Assembly (NCBI GenBank): GCA_965261795.1
Contig: OZ253476.1
Location: 2,046,001-2,110,000, forward strand
DNA length: 64,000 nucleotides
Direction: 5' to 3'
Source: CBDCFV01 sp965261795
Lineage (GTDB): Bacteria; Chloroflexota; Dehalococcoidia; Lucifugimonadales; UBA3495
Each line of letters begins with the position of its first letter. Position 1 is the first letter of the stretch. The notes below the pieces were generated by a model. It was not told the origin of the DNA and ran no database searches. It saw only the letters and a list, made by a program, of their open reading frames with translations. Below are positions 49,272 to 58,113 of the stretch, piece by piece. A program made the translations under genes and the position numbers.

Positions 49272-50417
49272 ATGTTGTTTGTACCGAACCTGTCATCCTT
49301 TGCTTGGTCTAATCCCACCAGGGTGGTCTTCGGGGCCGGCCAACTCGCCAATCTTTCTACAGTCCTCAACGAGACCGTTGCCGCGGATGCGCGGGTCTTT
49401 CTGGTCACCGGACGCCGCAGCCTCAGGGAGCAGGGCGTCCTGCAGAAGGTCGTAGACCAGATCGGGGCCGGACGTATAACGCTCTTCGACAAAGTTACTC
49501 CATTCCCAGCGCCGGCGTTGGTCGAATCGGCGCTGGAAGCCTGCCGGACGGCGGAGTGCCAGGTTGTGGTTGCGGTGGGTGGAGGCAGCGCCCTGGATAC
49601 GGCGAAGCTGGTAAGCATCCTTATGACCAATGAAGGCGAGTTGCTGGAGTACGCCACCCGCGAAAAGACCATTTCTCGGGCGGGAATACCCTACATCGCC
49701 GTTCCCACCACGTCGGGCAGCAGCAGCGAGGTCACTTCCGGCGCGGCCATCTGGGACTGGGACGCCCGCCGGTCGCTTAACATAAATCACCGCTACCTGT
49801 TTCCCACGGTAGCTATCGTTGATCCTGAGTTGGCGATGACCATGCCGGCGGACTTGGCGGCAATGACCGGGATGGACGCCTTCACCAGCGCCTTCGAGTC
49901 GTACTGGTCCTTGGAGTCCGAGCCCATCGCCGACGTTATGGACCTTGAGGTCATTCGGTTATTCAACGATTACCTCGAGACATCGTGCGTCGAAGGCACA
50001 TTGGAGTCCCGCTCCTGGTGCGCCCTGGCCTCCACCATGTCCGGCATCGCTTACAGCAACAGCCACCCCAACGTTTGCCACGCCATCGGCAGCCCTTTAA
50101 CCATATTCTGGAACGTGGCCCACGGCCAAGCGGTGGGGGTCACGCTGGCCGATTTTCTGAAGTGGACCGCGCCGGAAATATCGCCCAAGCTGCCGGCGTT
50201 GTGGGACGCGCTGAGGGTAAAGAACCTGGAAGAGGCCGTCGCCCGCATATTGCAGATAATGGAACGATGCGGCCTGCAAACCCAACTCCGCGGCTTGGGC
50301 ATCCCGTCCGATGGGATGGAAACCTTGCTTGAGCATACCAGGTGGGACCGGGTCGGCGTCCTGCCCCGGCCTCTGGACCGGGACGACCTGCGCGTAATAT
50401 TGGAAGGGTTGATGTAA
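49272..50417 (+). CDS. Iron-containing (group III) alcohol dehydrogenase
   Basis: 381 aa. NPTRVVFGAGQLANL, VVAVGGGSALDTAKLV (NAD binding), VPTTSGSSSEVTSGAA, MDAFTSAFESYWS (metal Asp), NVCHAIGSPL and NVAHGQAVG (metal His residues) match the family. It reduces or oxidises an aldehyde/alcohol pair or a hydroxyacid. The ATG at 49272 is preferred over an upstream GTG at 49236 because the family begins shortly before F-x-W-x-N-P. A TAAAAT box lies near 49240. Confidence 0.9.
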   Translation: MLFVPNLSSFAWSNPTRVVFGAGQLANLSTVLNETVAADARVFLVTGRRSLREQGVLQKVVDQIGAGRITLFDKVTPFPAPALVESALEACRTAECQVVVAVGGGSALDTAKLVSILMTNEGELLEYATREKTISRAGIPYIAVPTTSGSSSEVTSGAAIWDWDARRSLNINHRYLFPTVAIVDPELAMTMPADLAAMTGMDAFTSAFESYWSLESEPIADVMDLEVIRLFNDYLETSCVEGTLESRSWCALASTMSGIAYSNSHPNVCHAIGSPLTIFWNVAHGQAVGVTLADFLKWTAPEISPKLPALWDALRVKNLEEAVARILQIMERCGLQTQLRGLGIPSDGMETLLEHTRWDRVGVLPRPLDRDDLRVILEGLM

Positions 50418-50918
50418 CCCATTCACGATAGCAGAAAGGGATCACTGCTCCCCTTTTCCTTGTCAGGGGAATGCGTCTCAGATATTGATCGTGTCCGCCC
50501 CGAAGTCGATTCGTGCCTCGATTGTTACGGGCAGCGCTTCCAGTTCCAGGCAACTGAGGATGCGCTCAATGGAATCTGTACTCACGCCGATATATGTGTC
50601 GAACAGGTCTATCTCCGTCGCAACGCACCAAGCGCGGTCCGCCGGCCACCAGATGTTAGGCGACTGCCACGCGCTGGATGGGTCCGCAAACGACATGATG
50701 GAGGCCAGCGGCCCGCGAAAGAGCAAGTAATCTCGCCCTGGGAGTCTTACGCGATGGACTTCTTTATAACGGTCACGATCAATGAACCCATAGCCGTCCC
50801 AGACACAAAAATAGCAGTGGTCGGCTGTTGAGGTGAATTCCCGGAGTGTTTCGGCCACCGCGCGGAGTTCCTTGTCTGATAGTTCTCCGCAAATCGGGAG
50901 CGACCCCCACGACGGATG

Positions 50919-51155
50919 CTGACAAGGGTATGTATTTCATTTGGGACTTTACGCAGTTGAACGTGAGACCGCATAGTAGGGTAGGCTTGCTCAAATACAA
51001 AACCGCTCCCAAATGCTCACTATCGGGCCCATTCCGTCATTCCGGCGTAGGCCGGAATCCAGGCGGGCCCATTCAGTCATTCCGGCGTAGGCCGGAATCC
51101 AGGGGCGGTGGGGCCGGTTCGTAGCTATAATCTCAATTTTACATACCCTTGTCAG
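50919..51155. mobile_element. 237-bp MITE with 16-bp inverted ends and 11-bp target duplication
   Basis: The left end CTGACAAGGGTATGTA (50919-50934) is the exact complement of the right end TACATACCCTTGTCAG (51140-51155). CACGACGGATG flanks both sides (50908-50918 and 51156-51166). No transposase is encoded; the inside holds two 40-bp REP-like units. An 11-bp target duplication suits IS4-family transposases (10-13 bp), so a full-length relative elsewhere in the genome may mobilise it. Confidence 0.88.
51024..51103. repeat. Two 40-bp REP-like units inside the MITE
   Basis: cgggcccattc(c/a)gtcattccggcg followed by taggccggaatccagg occurs twice with a 40-base period. Each has the stem TTCCGGC-gtag-GCCGGAA, a dispersed repeat class seen in many bacteria. 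Confidence 0.75.
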
Positions 51156-51460
51156 CACGACGGATGGGTGTAGGGGTTGGGAAGGTTGGCAATCCTTCCG
51201 AACTGCATCAGAGGATGCACCGTCCGCCCGGTCCATGACGCTACGGTAGACCACCGGACCGGCCTATGCTCCTCGTCAAGGTCGGCCGGGTGAAACACGC
51301 GCGCGTAGGCGGCGAATCCCTCCGGCAGGATCAAACCCAATTGCACTCCAGACTTCACCGAATGGTTATCCCAAGGCCATAGGCTTGCCTCCAGCCATCC
51401 CGCCGGTGAAACGTCTTCCAACAACTCGACCCCATCGGGTTGCTTGAGGAGACTGGACAA

Positions 51461-52177
51461 CGCTGCCCCAACCCCGCCATCGGGCGAGTCGCCCAGCCGG
51501 GTCAGCAGCGTACTTATACATAATCAACTACGCAATTTCTATTATACAGGCTGTCTCCTTTTGCACTTGTGACCCACGAAGTCAGGGCAATCTCGTCTAA
51601 TGTCGCCTCTCTGAAGATGTCGTATGACGGAGTTCGGGTCACTCCACGTCATCACGCCTGTCATACTTGCGCCGCCACTTCATTGGGTCCGACTGACACC
51701 CGCCCCTTCCCAACTCCGGTATCGTCGCATTATCATAGATTCCAGCTCTGCATCCCGCCCCACCGGCCTGGACCGCCAAACCGGAAAGGCACAGTGACAC
51801 AAAACCGCGCCAAACCCGGCGTAAAAATGGTCAAAAAAGCAAAAATGCCCCAGATAAACTAACAATTCAGCCGTGACGCTAAAGCTGAATGACACAAAAT
51901 GACACAGATTTTCGACTTTTTGCCTTCCCCTACCCTGGTCAGAACCTGTTCATTCTCTATTTAGAATGCCGGGGCTCTTTGTAGTTCACCATCAAACTGG
52001 AGACAATGTGGGCGGGACGCCCGCGTTCCCGTCTGACCAACTACTTGTAGTCACACCATCCAACTACGGCAGACACTCCGCGCAGCGGGTGTATAATTCG
52101 GCAAGTTTAACCCTACAACACAACGACCAAGCGTTGAAACTTTTCCACCGACCGTCTACCAGGAGGTCTTGTCAAGC
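51461..52177. other. Long gap without recognisable genes
   Basis: About 700 bases. Short open frames lack family motifs. At 51878-51910 lies an inverted, shorter relative of the repeat at 31233-31274. TATAAT at 52092-52097 may be the -10 box for the gene at 52178, although no good -35 is present. Confidence 0.4.
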
Positions 52178-52384
52178 ATGGCGACATCAAGTGGAGATTC
52201 CGTTTCCCCGGAACAGTTCAGGATGATGGCCGAAATATCCGGTCTGGGACTGACGTCCGAAGAATTGCAGGAACTCAAGCCCCTTTACGACCTTTATTAC
52301 GAGTACGTGAAGGTGCTGCACTCCATCGACTTGGGGGCGGAGGAGATGAACCTCACGTTCCACCCCGATTGGCCCTCGGCGTGA
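52178..52384 (+). CDS. Small GatC-like protein upstream of an amidase
   Basis: 68 aa. EISGLGLTSEELQELKPLYD and a short Pro/Trp tail resemble GatC-type chaperone subunits, which stabilise amidase GatA. AGGAGG lies 11 bases before the ATG at 52178. The amidase starts 70 bases later, so the pair probably forms an amidase complex outside the tRNA pathway. The GatC relation is by general pattern only. Confidence 0.6.
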   Translation: MATSSGDSVSPEQFRMMAEISGLGLTSEELQELKPLYDLYYEYVKVLHSIDLGAEEMNLTFHPDWPSA

Positions 52385-52453
52385 CGGTCAAATTTAGGAC
52401 AAGTTACGCCTTCCCAAGCCGCCTGACATTCAGAATTTTGGAAGGGAATTAAA

Positions 52454-53860
52454 ATGGCCGCTACCGATACTAACCTGTGCTTCTTGACCATCGACGAAGC
52501 CTCCAAGTTGCTCCAACGCCAGGAATTGTCGCCGGTGGAGCTTACCCAAGCCTTTCTGGACCGCATCGCCGCCACCGACGAGCAACTCCACTCCTTCCTT
52601 CTTGTGACTGGAGAGCAGGCCTTGGCGGACGCCAGGGTAGCCGAGTCGGAGATTATTCGCGGGGACTACAAAGGGGCGATGCACGGCATCCCCTTTGCGT
52701 TGAAGGACCTTTACGATACCGCGGGCATCCGCACCACGTCCGGCTCCAGAGTTGACATAAACCGCGTGCCGACGGAAGACGCTACGACCACCGCCAGGTT
52801 GAAGGCCGCCGGCGGCATCCTGCTGGGCAAGCTGGCGATGCACGAGTTCGCCTTGGGCGGGCCGGACTTCACCACTCCATTCCCGCCGGCGCGGAATCCT
52901 TGGAACCTGGACCATGTCACCGGCGGCTCCAGCAGTGGTTCCGGGGCCGCCGTCGCTTCCGGCCAGTGCATGGGAGCCTTGGGCTCCTGCACCGGCGGCT
53001 CCATCCGGGGTCCGGCGTCCCTGTGCGGCATCGTCGGGATAAAAGCAACTTACGGCAGAGTGAGCCGGGCAGGGGTCGTAACCCTGTGTTGGTCCCAGGA
53101 CCATTGCGGGCCCATGACTTGGACGGTGGAAGACAGCGCCCACATGCTGCAGGTCCTAGCCGGGCATGACCCCAAAGATCCAACCACCAGCACAGCGCCG
53201 GTCCCCGACTATACACTGTCGCTGAGAGAGGACCTGAAGGGCGTCACCATCGGGGTGCCGAGGCACTTCTTCTTCACCCCCAGCGAGTACGTCAACGCCG
53301 AGGTGGTGGCAATTGTAGAGAAGGCCCTGCCGGTGCTGGAGAGCTTGGGCGCTAACCTCCAGGAGGTTACTATACCGACCCTGGAGTATGTCCGCGCCGC
53401 CAACTCCGTCATCATGCTCAGCGAGGCTTACGCATTTCACGAACCCAACCTGAAGACTCGCCCTCAGGAGTTTGGGGAAATGGTGCGGGCCCGTTTCCGA
53501 ATCGGCGGCCTGTTAAGCGCGGGCGATTACTTGCAAGCCCAACGCGTGCGCAAAGTCGTCAACCGTGAAGTTGCCGAGACACTGCGGCATGTGGACCTGC
53601 TTGTTTCGCCAACGATGACCCAACCTGCCCCCGCCTTCGAAGGATTCGATGGCGCCAGCACCGTTCGCGGCCCGAGCTTCACCGCCCCCTATAACCTGAC
53701 CGGCCTCCCCGCCATCTCCGTTCCCTGCGGGTTCACCGAGGCCGGCCTGCCCGTTGGAATGCAGTTCGCAGGCAAGCCCTTCGACGAACCTGGCGTCTTC
53801 CGCGCCGGCTACGCTTACCAGCAGGAGGCCCGCCTGTTCGAGCGGAGACCGCCGGTTTAG
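52454..53860 (+). CDS. Amidase-signature enzyme
   Basis: 468 aa. The Ser-Ser-Lys triad is visible: Lys in GIPFALKDLYDTAG, the cis-Ser in TGGSSSGSGAAVASG and the nucleophile Ser in CTGGSIRGPASLCG. Most family members read GTDTGGSIR; here it is GSCTGGSIR. This is the GatA/6-aminohexanoate-cyclic-dimer-hydrolase fold. No GatB is nearby, so it more likely hydrolyses a small amide than Gln-tRNA. It lies with the small GatC-like gene and an FAD oxidoreductase in one direction. Confidence 0.9.
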   Translation: MAATDTNLCFLTIDEASKLLQRQELSPVELTQAFLDRIAATDEQLHSFLLVTGEQALADARVAESEIIRGDYKGAMHGIPFALKDLYDTAGIRTTSGSRVDINRVPTEDATTTARLKAAGGILLGKLAMHEFALGGPDFTTPFPPARNPWNLDHVTGGSSSGSGAAVASGQCMGALGSCTGGSIRGPASLCGIVGIKATYGRVSRAGVVTLCWSQDHCGPMTWTVEDSAHMLQVLAGHDPKDPTTSTAPVPDYTLSLREDLKGVTIGVPRHFFFTPSEYVNAEVVAIVEKALPVLESLGANLQEVTIPTLEYVRAANSVIMLSEAYAFHEPNLKTRPQEFGEMVRARFRIGGLLSAGDYLQAQRVRKVVNREVAETLRHVDLLVSPTMTQPAPAFEGFDGASTVRGPSFTAPYNLTGLPAISVPCGFTEAGLPVGMQFAGKPFDEPGVFRAGYAYQQEARLFERRPPV

Positions 53861-53927
53861 GGCTTGTCCTGTTACTAGCGGCCCCGAGAGCGAATCCGAT
53901 AGGGTTATTTGAGGCAATGGAGGCTGG

Positions 53928-55046
53928 ATGCCCCACACGGCGGACGTTGTCATTATCGGTGGCGGAGTCATAGGGTGCTCCATCGCCTACTGGCTGGCCA
54001 AAGCCGGAATGAAACCGCTGGTGCTTGAACGTGATCGGCTGGGGTCCGGGGCATCACGGGCTACGGCCGGAGTGGTTGGACCTCTTTGGCATGTAGACCA
54101 CACCCACCCGGAATTCTTCAGCTTAGGGCTGCGCAGCTTGGAACTGTATCCGGGGCTGGCGGCGGAGTTGATCGAGGCCGGTGTGAACCCGCAGTTTCGC
54201 CAGTGGGGCGTCCTCAAGCTTGCGTTCGACCAGGAAGAGGCCCAGCAACTGAAAAGCGACCTGTCCTGGCAAAACGAGACTGGGTTGGGCTTGAGATGGC
54301 TGGACGCCGCTGAAGTCCGCGACCTTCAACCCGGGGTGGCTGAAGGCGTTGTGGGAGGGGTGTTTTCACCGAACGAAGGATCGGTCAGAGGCCAAAGGCT
54401 CGTGGATGCTTTGGCCCACGCTGCATCCCGCTTGGGCGCTGCGTTCTTGGAACAGACGGAGGCAATCGCGCTGGAGTTTGACGGCCCGCGAGTAGCAGGC
54501 GTGAGGACGGCGACCGGGGTCCACCATTCTGATCACACGGTTCTTGCCGCAGGGCCTTGGACCGGCATCCTGGACCGTTGGCTGCCGGGCAAGTTGCCGG
54601 TGCTCCCTGTCAAGGGGCAGCGGATACTCCTGAGAAAGCCCGGCTTCCCCCTTGGGCGCCCGGTACGAAACTTCCAAGGCTACGTGGTGCCCAGGGTCGA
54701 CGGCACGGTTTTGGCGGCTTCTACCCGCGAGGAAGGGGTGTTCGACGCTCGCACAACGGCAGAGGGAGTGCGGTACTTGATTGCCATGGCCTCCGGGATT
54801 TTCCCTGAATTGAAGGACGCAGACTTCCTCGGAGCCAGGGCCGGCGTGAGGCCGGGCTGGCAGGACGGCTTGCCCATCATGGGACCCGTTCCTGGATGGG
54901 AGGGTATCAGCGTCGCTTCGGGCCACGACAGTGTCGGCGTAATGTTGAGTCCGGGCACTGCCGAGTTAATGACTGATTACATAACCACCGGAGACCCCGA
55001 GCCATTGGAGCCATTCGGCTTGTCCCGATTCGAGCTGGAAACCTGA
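53928..55046 (+). CDS. FAD-dependent amine/amino-acid oxidoreductase (DAO family)
   Basis: 372 aa. The FAD Rossmann motif DVVIIGGGVIGCSIAYWLAK is at the N-terminus, ASRATAGVV binds the cofactor, and the C-terminus has GARAGVRPGWQDGLPIMGPV and ISVASGHDSVGVMLSPGTA, as in glycine oxidase and sarcosine oxidase. It oxidises a secondary or primary amine or a D-amino acid. It follows the amidase by 67 bases, so it could act on the amine that the amidase releases. The start ATG is at 53928. Confidence 0.88.
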   Translation: MPHTADVVIIGGGVIGCSIAYWLAKAGMKPLVLERDRLGSGASRATAGVVGPLWHVDHTHPEFFSLGLRSLELYPGLAAELIEAGVNPQFRQWGVLKLAFDQEEAQQLKSDLSWQNETGLGLRWLDAAEVRDLQPGVAEGVVGGVFSPNEGSVRGQRLVDALAHAASRLGAAFLEQTEAIALEFDGPRVAGVRTATGVHHSDHTVLAAGPWTGILDRWLPGKLPVLPVKGQRILLRKPGFPLGRPVRNFQGYVVPRVDGTVLAASTREEGVFDARTTAEGVRYLIAMASGIFPELKDADFLGARAGVRPGWQDGLPIMGPVPGWEGISVASGHDSVGVMLSPGTAELMTDYITTGDPEPLEPFGLSRFELET

Positions 55047-55083
55047 GACTTTGACAAGGCTCGGATAGGAAGCACCCGTAGAT

Positions 55084-55701
55084 ATGCAAAACATGTTGGA
55101 CAGATTAGGAGGTCGAGAATGGAGGCGTTGGTGCCGTGACCTCAGTAAAGCTGGCGAAAAGGCTGTGATCTTTGCTTCAGAGGAAGTGAACTATCGGTCA
55201 CCAGGCCCAGCGGATGAGGAACGACGACTGACCGAGACGGGAACGGAAATCACCAGGCAATGGGTTTCACTTAGAGAACGGTTAGTTGCCAGACAAGCCT
55301 TAGACTTCAATGATAGGGACATCGGTGATCTGTTGCAGGAAGCAACGAAGAGGCGGGTTGAGGCAATGGGCGCTGCCTCCCTTGTCCAGTCCAAGAACGT
55401 GGGCAGGCGCTTCTATCAACCATTTTACGATAGATTCCAGGAGATGGTAGATTACCAAGAAGAGATATGGGACGCTCTGCGAGAGGTTGGCAATTCTCGA
55501 GACCCCAGTAAATTGGAAGATGTTGTCCAATATTTGGAATACTGTGAATCTCTGGGCGAACTTGCCCTACGGGAATTGCCGGGCTTGTCGCAGCGAAGGC
55601 GTGAAGAAGAGAGTAAGCAGCAACGTCGTGCTTTGTTGGGGTGCCTCGGGTTTATTGCTATTGTTGTTGTGTCTGTCGTTGTGGCATTGATCATCACGTA
55701 A
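55084..55701 (+). CDS. Tail-anchored hypothetical protein
   Basis: 205 aa. A helical, charged cytoplasmic part (for example RRFYQPFYDRFQEMVDYQEE) is followed by a basic stretch and one C-terminal membrane helix (CLGFIAIVVVSVVVALIIT). No family recognised. Codon use is less GC-biased than in the flanking catabolic genes, which suggests an accessory origin. A possible start at 55084 follows the previous stop by 37 bases; a second ATG at 55093 is also possible. Confidence 0.55.
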   Translation: MQNMLDRLGGREWRRWCRDLSKAGEKAVIFASEEVNYRSPGPADEERRLTETGTEITRQWVSLRERLVARQALDFNDRDIGDLLQEATKRRVEAMGAASLVQSKNVGRRFYQPFYDRFQEMVDYQEEIWDALREVGNSRDPSKLEDVVQYLEYCESLGELALRELPGLSQRRREEESKQQRRALLGCLGFIAIVVVSVVVALIIT

Positions 55702-55917
55702 ATGGTTATGGATTGCCTTACTTTGTCGCCGTTGTCGAAAATACGGATTAGGAGATTCTCTGGCATTGCGTGAGACACTGTACTACTTGGCGTAATTGCC
55801 AGAAAGTGCCTTTGGCAATCACGGCAGGGATTCCTTAGAAGTATATATGGTGGGTACACTTCCCATAAACCCTTGAAACACCTATCAATCAGCTAATGCC
55901 ACATAAAGGATGTACAC

Positions 55918-57156
55918 ATGACCTCTCTTCTCCTGCATAACGCTACGGTAATCGACGGCACCGGCGCTGACCCCATCTCCGGGACCAGCGTGTTGGTGGA
56001 AAACGGGGTTATCCAAAGGATTGCCCCCGCCGCGAACATTACGCGTCCCGCAGACGGAACAGTGGTTGATTTGGAAGGTATGACTTTGATGCCGGGCCTC
56101 AGCGATGCCCACGTCCACTTCGGCCAAGTAGGGATCAATGCGGTGGCTAACTGGGGGCCGGACGAAAACCTGACCACCTACGTTATCCAGGTTATCGAAA
56201 ACATCGGCCTGGCGTTGCAGGAGGGGTTCACCACGGTGCGCGACGCCGGCGGGCTGGACCCTGCCTTTGCCAGGGCGGTGGAGCAGGGGATGATCGAAGG
56301 CCCGCGAATACTCCCTTCCGGGTCCCATCTGTCCATTACCGGAGGGCACGGCGACCGCCGCCGCCGGTACGATGAAGCGCCGATTCGCTCGGTGCCCGGC
56401 ATCCTGGCGTCGCCGGTGCTGGTGGACGGCCCCGACGCTGTCCGGACCGCAGCCCGCCAGCAACTCAGGTTGGGGTCCTTCCACGTCAAGCTCATGGCCT
56501 CCGGGGGCATCATGTCCCCATTGGACTTGTTGGAAAGCGTCCAGTTCACCGTGGAGGAGATGCACGCAGCAGTCTACGAGGCTGAGATGGTGGGCAAGTA
56601 CGTGCTGGCCCATTGCCACACTGCGCCGTCCGTAAATAATGCCTTAGCCGCCGGCGTGCGTTCCATCGAACACGGCAGTATCTTGGATGAGGCCGCGGCA
56701 CATAACATTGTGGCGCAAAATGCTTTCGTGGTGCCAACCCTGTTGGTGGGGGAGTTTCTGGCGCGGGCAGCCGACGCTGGAGAGGTGTCCCACTATGGTC
56801 AAATGAAGCTTGAGAAGGTGCGGTCTCAAATGCCCACCAGCGTGCAGATAGCTGCCCATGCCGGAGCATCCATGGGCTCCGGGTCCGACATTCTCGGGCC
56901 GAGACAGAGCGGAAGAGCAGAGGAGTTGGCGTTGAAAGCCAGGGTGGTGGGCCCTATGAACGCCATCGTGAGCGCCACCCGCACCAACGCCAGGCTATTT
57001 CGCATGGAGGACCGCATTGGGTGCGTTCAGGAAGGAATGGATGCGGACCTGATCGCGGTCGGCGGCAACCCTATTGACGACATTGACTTGCTGACCAACT
57101 CCGACAACGTCCGTCTGGTGATCAAGGGCGGCAAAATCTGCAAGCAGACCGGTTAG
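55918..57156 (+). CDS. Metal-dependent amidohydrolase (imidazolonepropionase/Xaa-Pro type)
   Basis: 412 aa. The TIM-barrel metal site is complete: MPGLSDAHVHFG (His pair), FHVKLMASGG (carboxylated Lys region), LAHCHT and IEHGS (His) and GSGSDILGPR (Asp). The C-terminus returns to the beta sandwich (GMDADLIAVGGNPIDDI). Such enzymes cleave Xaa-Pro/Arg dipeptides or cyclic amides. It stands alone, in line with a window rich in peptide and amide hydrolases. Confidence 0.9.
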   Translation: MTSLLLHNATVIDGTGADPISGTSVLVENGVIQRIAPAANITRPADGTVVDLEGMTLMPGLSDAHVHFGQVGINAVANWGPDENLTTYVIQVIENIGLALQEGFTTVRDAGGLDPAFARAVEQGMIEGPRILPSGSHLSITGGHGDRRRRYDEAPIRSVPGILASPVLVDGPDAVRTAARQQLRLGSFHVKLMASGGIMSPLDLLESVQFTVEEMHAAVYEAEMVGKYVLAHCHTAPSVNNALAAGVRSIEHGSILDEAAAHNIVAQNAFVVPTLLVGEFLARAADAGEVSHYGQMKLEKVRSQMPTSVQIAAHAGASMGSGSDILGPRQSGRAEELALKARVVGPMNAIVSATRTNARLFRMEDRIGCVQEGMDADLIAVGGNPIDDIDLLTNSDNVRLVIKGGKICKQTG

Positions 57157-57164
57157 CGGCCGGC

Positions 57165-57833
57165 CTATGACGGCGCCTTAAAGCGGTAGCCCACGTTCCA
57201 GATAGTCTCTACAAAAGAGCGGCCCGGCGCTTCGACCTTGGAACGCAGCCGCCGCACATGTACGTCCACCGTCCGGGTGCCGCCAAGGTAGTCGTAACCC
57301 CAGACTTGGCTCAACAGGGCCTCCCTTGTATACACCCTCCCAGGGTTGGAAGCCAAAAGCGCCAGAAGCTGGAACTCTTTATAGGTCAACGAGACACGCC
57401 GCCCCGCCACGGTAACGTCGTAGCGGTCCAGGTCCACTACCAACTCGCCGATGCTCACGACTTTAGACTCGGCGTCGCCGTTCACCCGATAGACGGCCTG
57501 CTTTAACCTGACGTTAAGCTCCTCGTCACGGACAGGGCCGAGTATGAGCTCGTCCGGGTTCAACGCCGGGTCGAAGTTGGCTAGATCGTCGCTTGGAATG
57601 ACCACCAGCACTGGAAACTTTTGTGTCTTGCATTGAGTGACAAGCTCATGGGAGCGGGCGGCGCCTACCGAGGCCATGTCCAGGACCACTGCTTGAGGCG
57701 AGACGGCGGTGCCGCCGTTGTCGTTCATCGGCAGGTCGTTGCCCACTTGGCAGGCCATACCCAGACGGCTGAGCGCCTCCAAGAGCTGCAACGTTCCGTT
57801 GGAGTGGTCCGCCAATAGGAATACGTTATACAA
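57165..57833 (-). CDS. OmpR-type response regulator with degenerate receiver
   Basis: 222 aa. The C-terminal winged helix is intact (YDVTVAGRRVSLTYKEFQLL, VYTREALLSQVWGYDYLGG, RTVDVHVRRLRSKVE, IWNVGYRF). The receiver domain is atypical: the acidic pair at its start reads LADHS instead of DD/ED, VVLDMAS may hold the Asp, and the conserved KP near the end is GP (ILGPVRDEEL). No histidine kinase is adjacent. It is probably a phosphorylation-independent regulator, a type common in Dehalococcoidia. It is convergent with the amidohydrolase gene. Confidence 0.88.
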   Translation of the reverse strand: MYNVFLLADHSNGTLQLLEALSRLGMACQVGNDLPMNDNGGTAVSPQAVVLDMASVGAARSHELVTQCKTQKFPVLVVIPSDDLANFDPALNPDELILGPVRDEELNVRLKQAVYRVNGDAESKVVSIGELVVDLDRYDVTVAGRRVSLTYKEFQLLALLASNPGRVYTREALLSQVWGYDYLGGTRTVDVHVRRLRSKVEAPGRSFVETIWNVGYRFKAPS

Positions 57834-58019
57834 ACCGTAGCCCCGACGTTGCTATTGATGCCGTAACGGAAAAGCAGACTTCGTTGGAAGTATAACACTC
57901 AACCGGCGGAGGCGATTCGCGGTGACTGCGGCTCAAGCCACAGCGCTGCGGAAATTGACTGGGCTGTCCAAGGACTCTATGATGATGCCATTCTCAAAGT
58001 GTTGGCTGTATGCCCGTTG

Positions 58020-58053
58020 GTCCATTCGTGTCCGATGTCCATTCGTGTCCGAT
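58020..58053. repeat. Perfect 17-bp tandem duplication
   Basis: gtccattcgtgtccgat occurs at 58020-58036 and 58037-58053, in the 280-base gap between the response regulator and the DUF1445 gene. The rest of the gap shows no gene. Confidence 0.95.
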
Positions 58054-58113
58054 AATGTAGCAAGGTAGCTGGAAGGGCGCCAACGGGATTACTTTTACCA
58101 TCGAGGTAAGACT

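Larger units (their letters stand above)
50478..51460 (-). pseudogene. Conserved hypothetical protein interrupted by a MITE
   Basis: The 5' part (51460 to 51156) encodes GFAAYARVFHPADLDEEHRPVRW and TGRTVHPLMQFGRIANLPNPYTHPS in pieces. The 3' part encodes WGSLPICGELSDKELRAV, DHCYFCVWDGYGF, RVRLPGRDYLLFRGPL and NIWWPADRAWCVATEIDL. I recognise these as one protein type of actinobacteria and relatives, of unknown function. Removing the 237-bp element plus one 11-bp target copy (248 bases) joins THPS-WGSLP in frame, giving about 245 aa. The original start is unclear: the frame runs open upstream of 51460 without ATG. The gene is inactive as it stands. Confidence 0.75.

Noticed and set aside
51569..51862. 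97-codon plus-strand frame in the long gap
   Set aside because: No ribosome site, no recognisable motif, composition like intergenic DNA.
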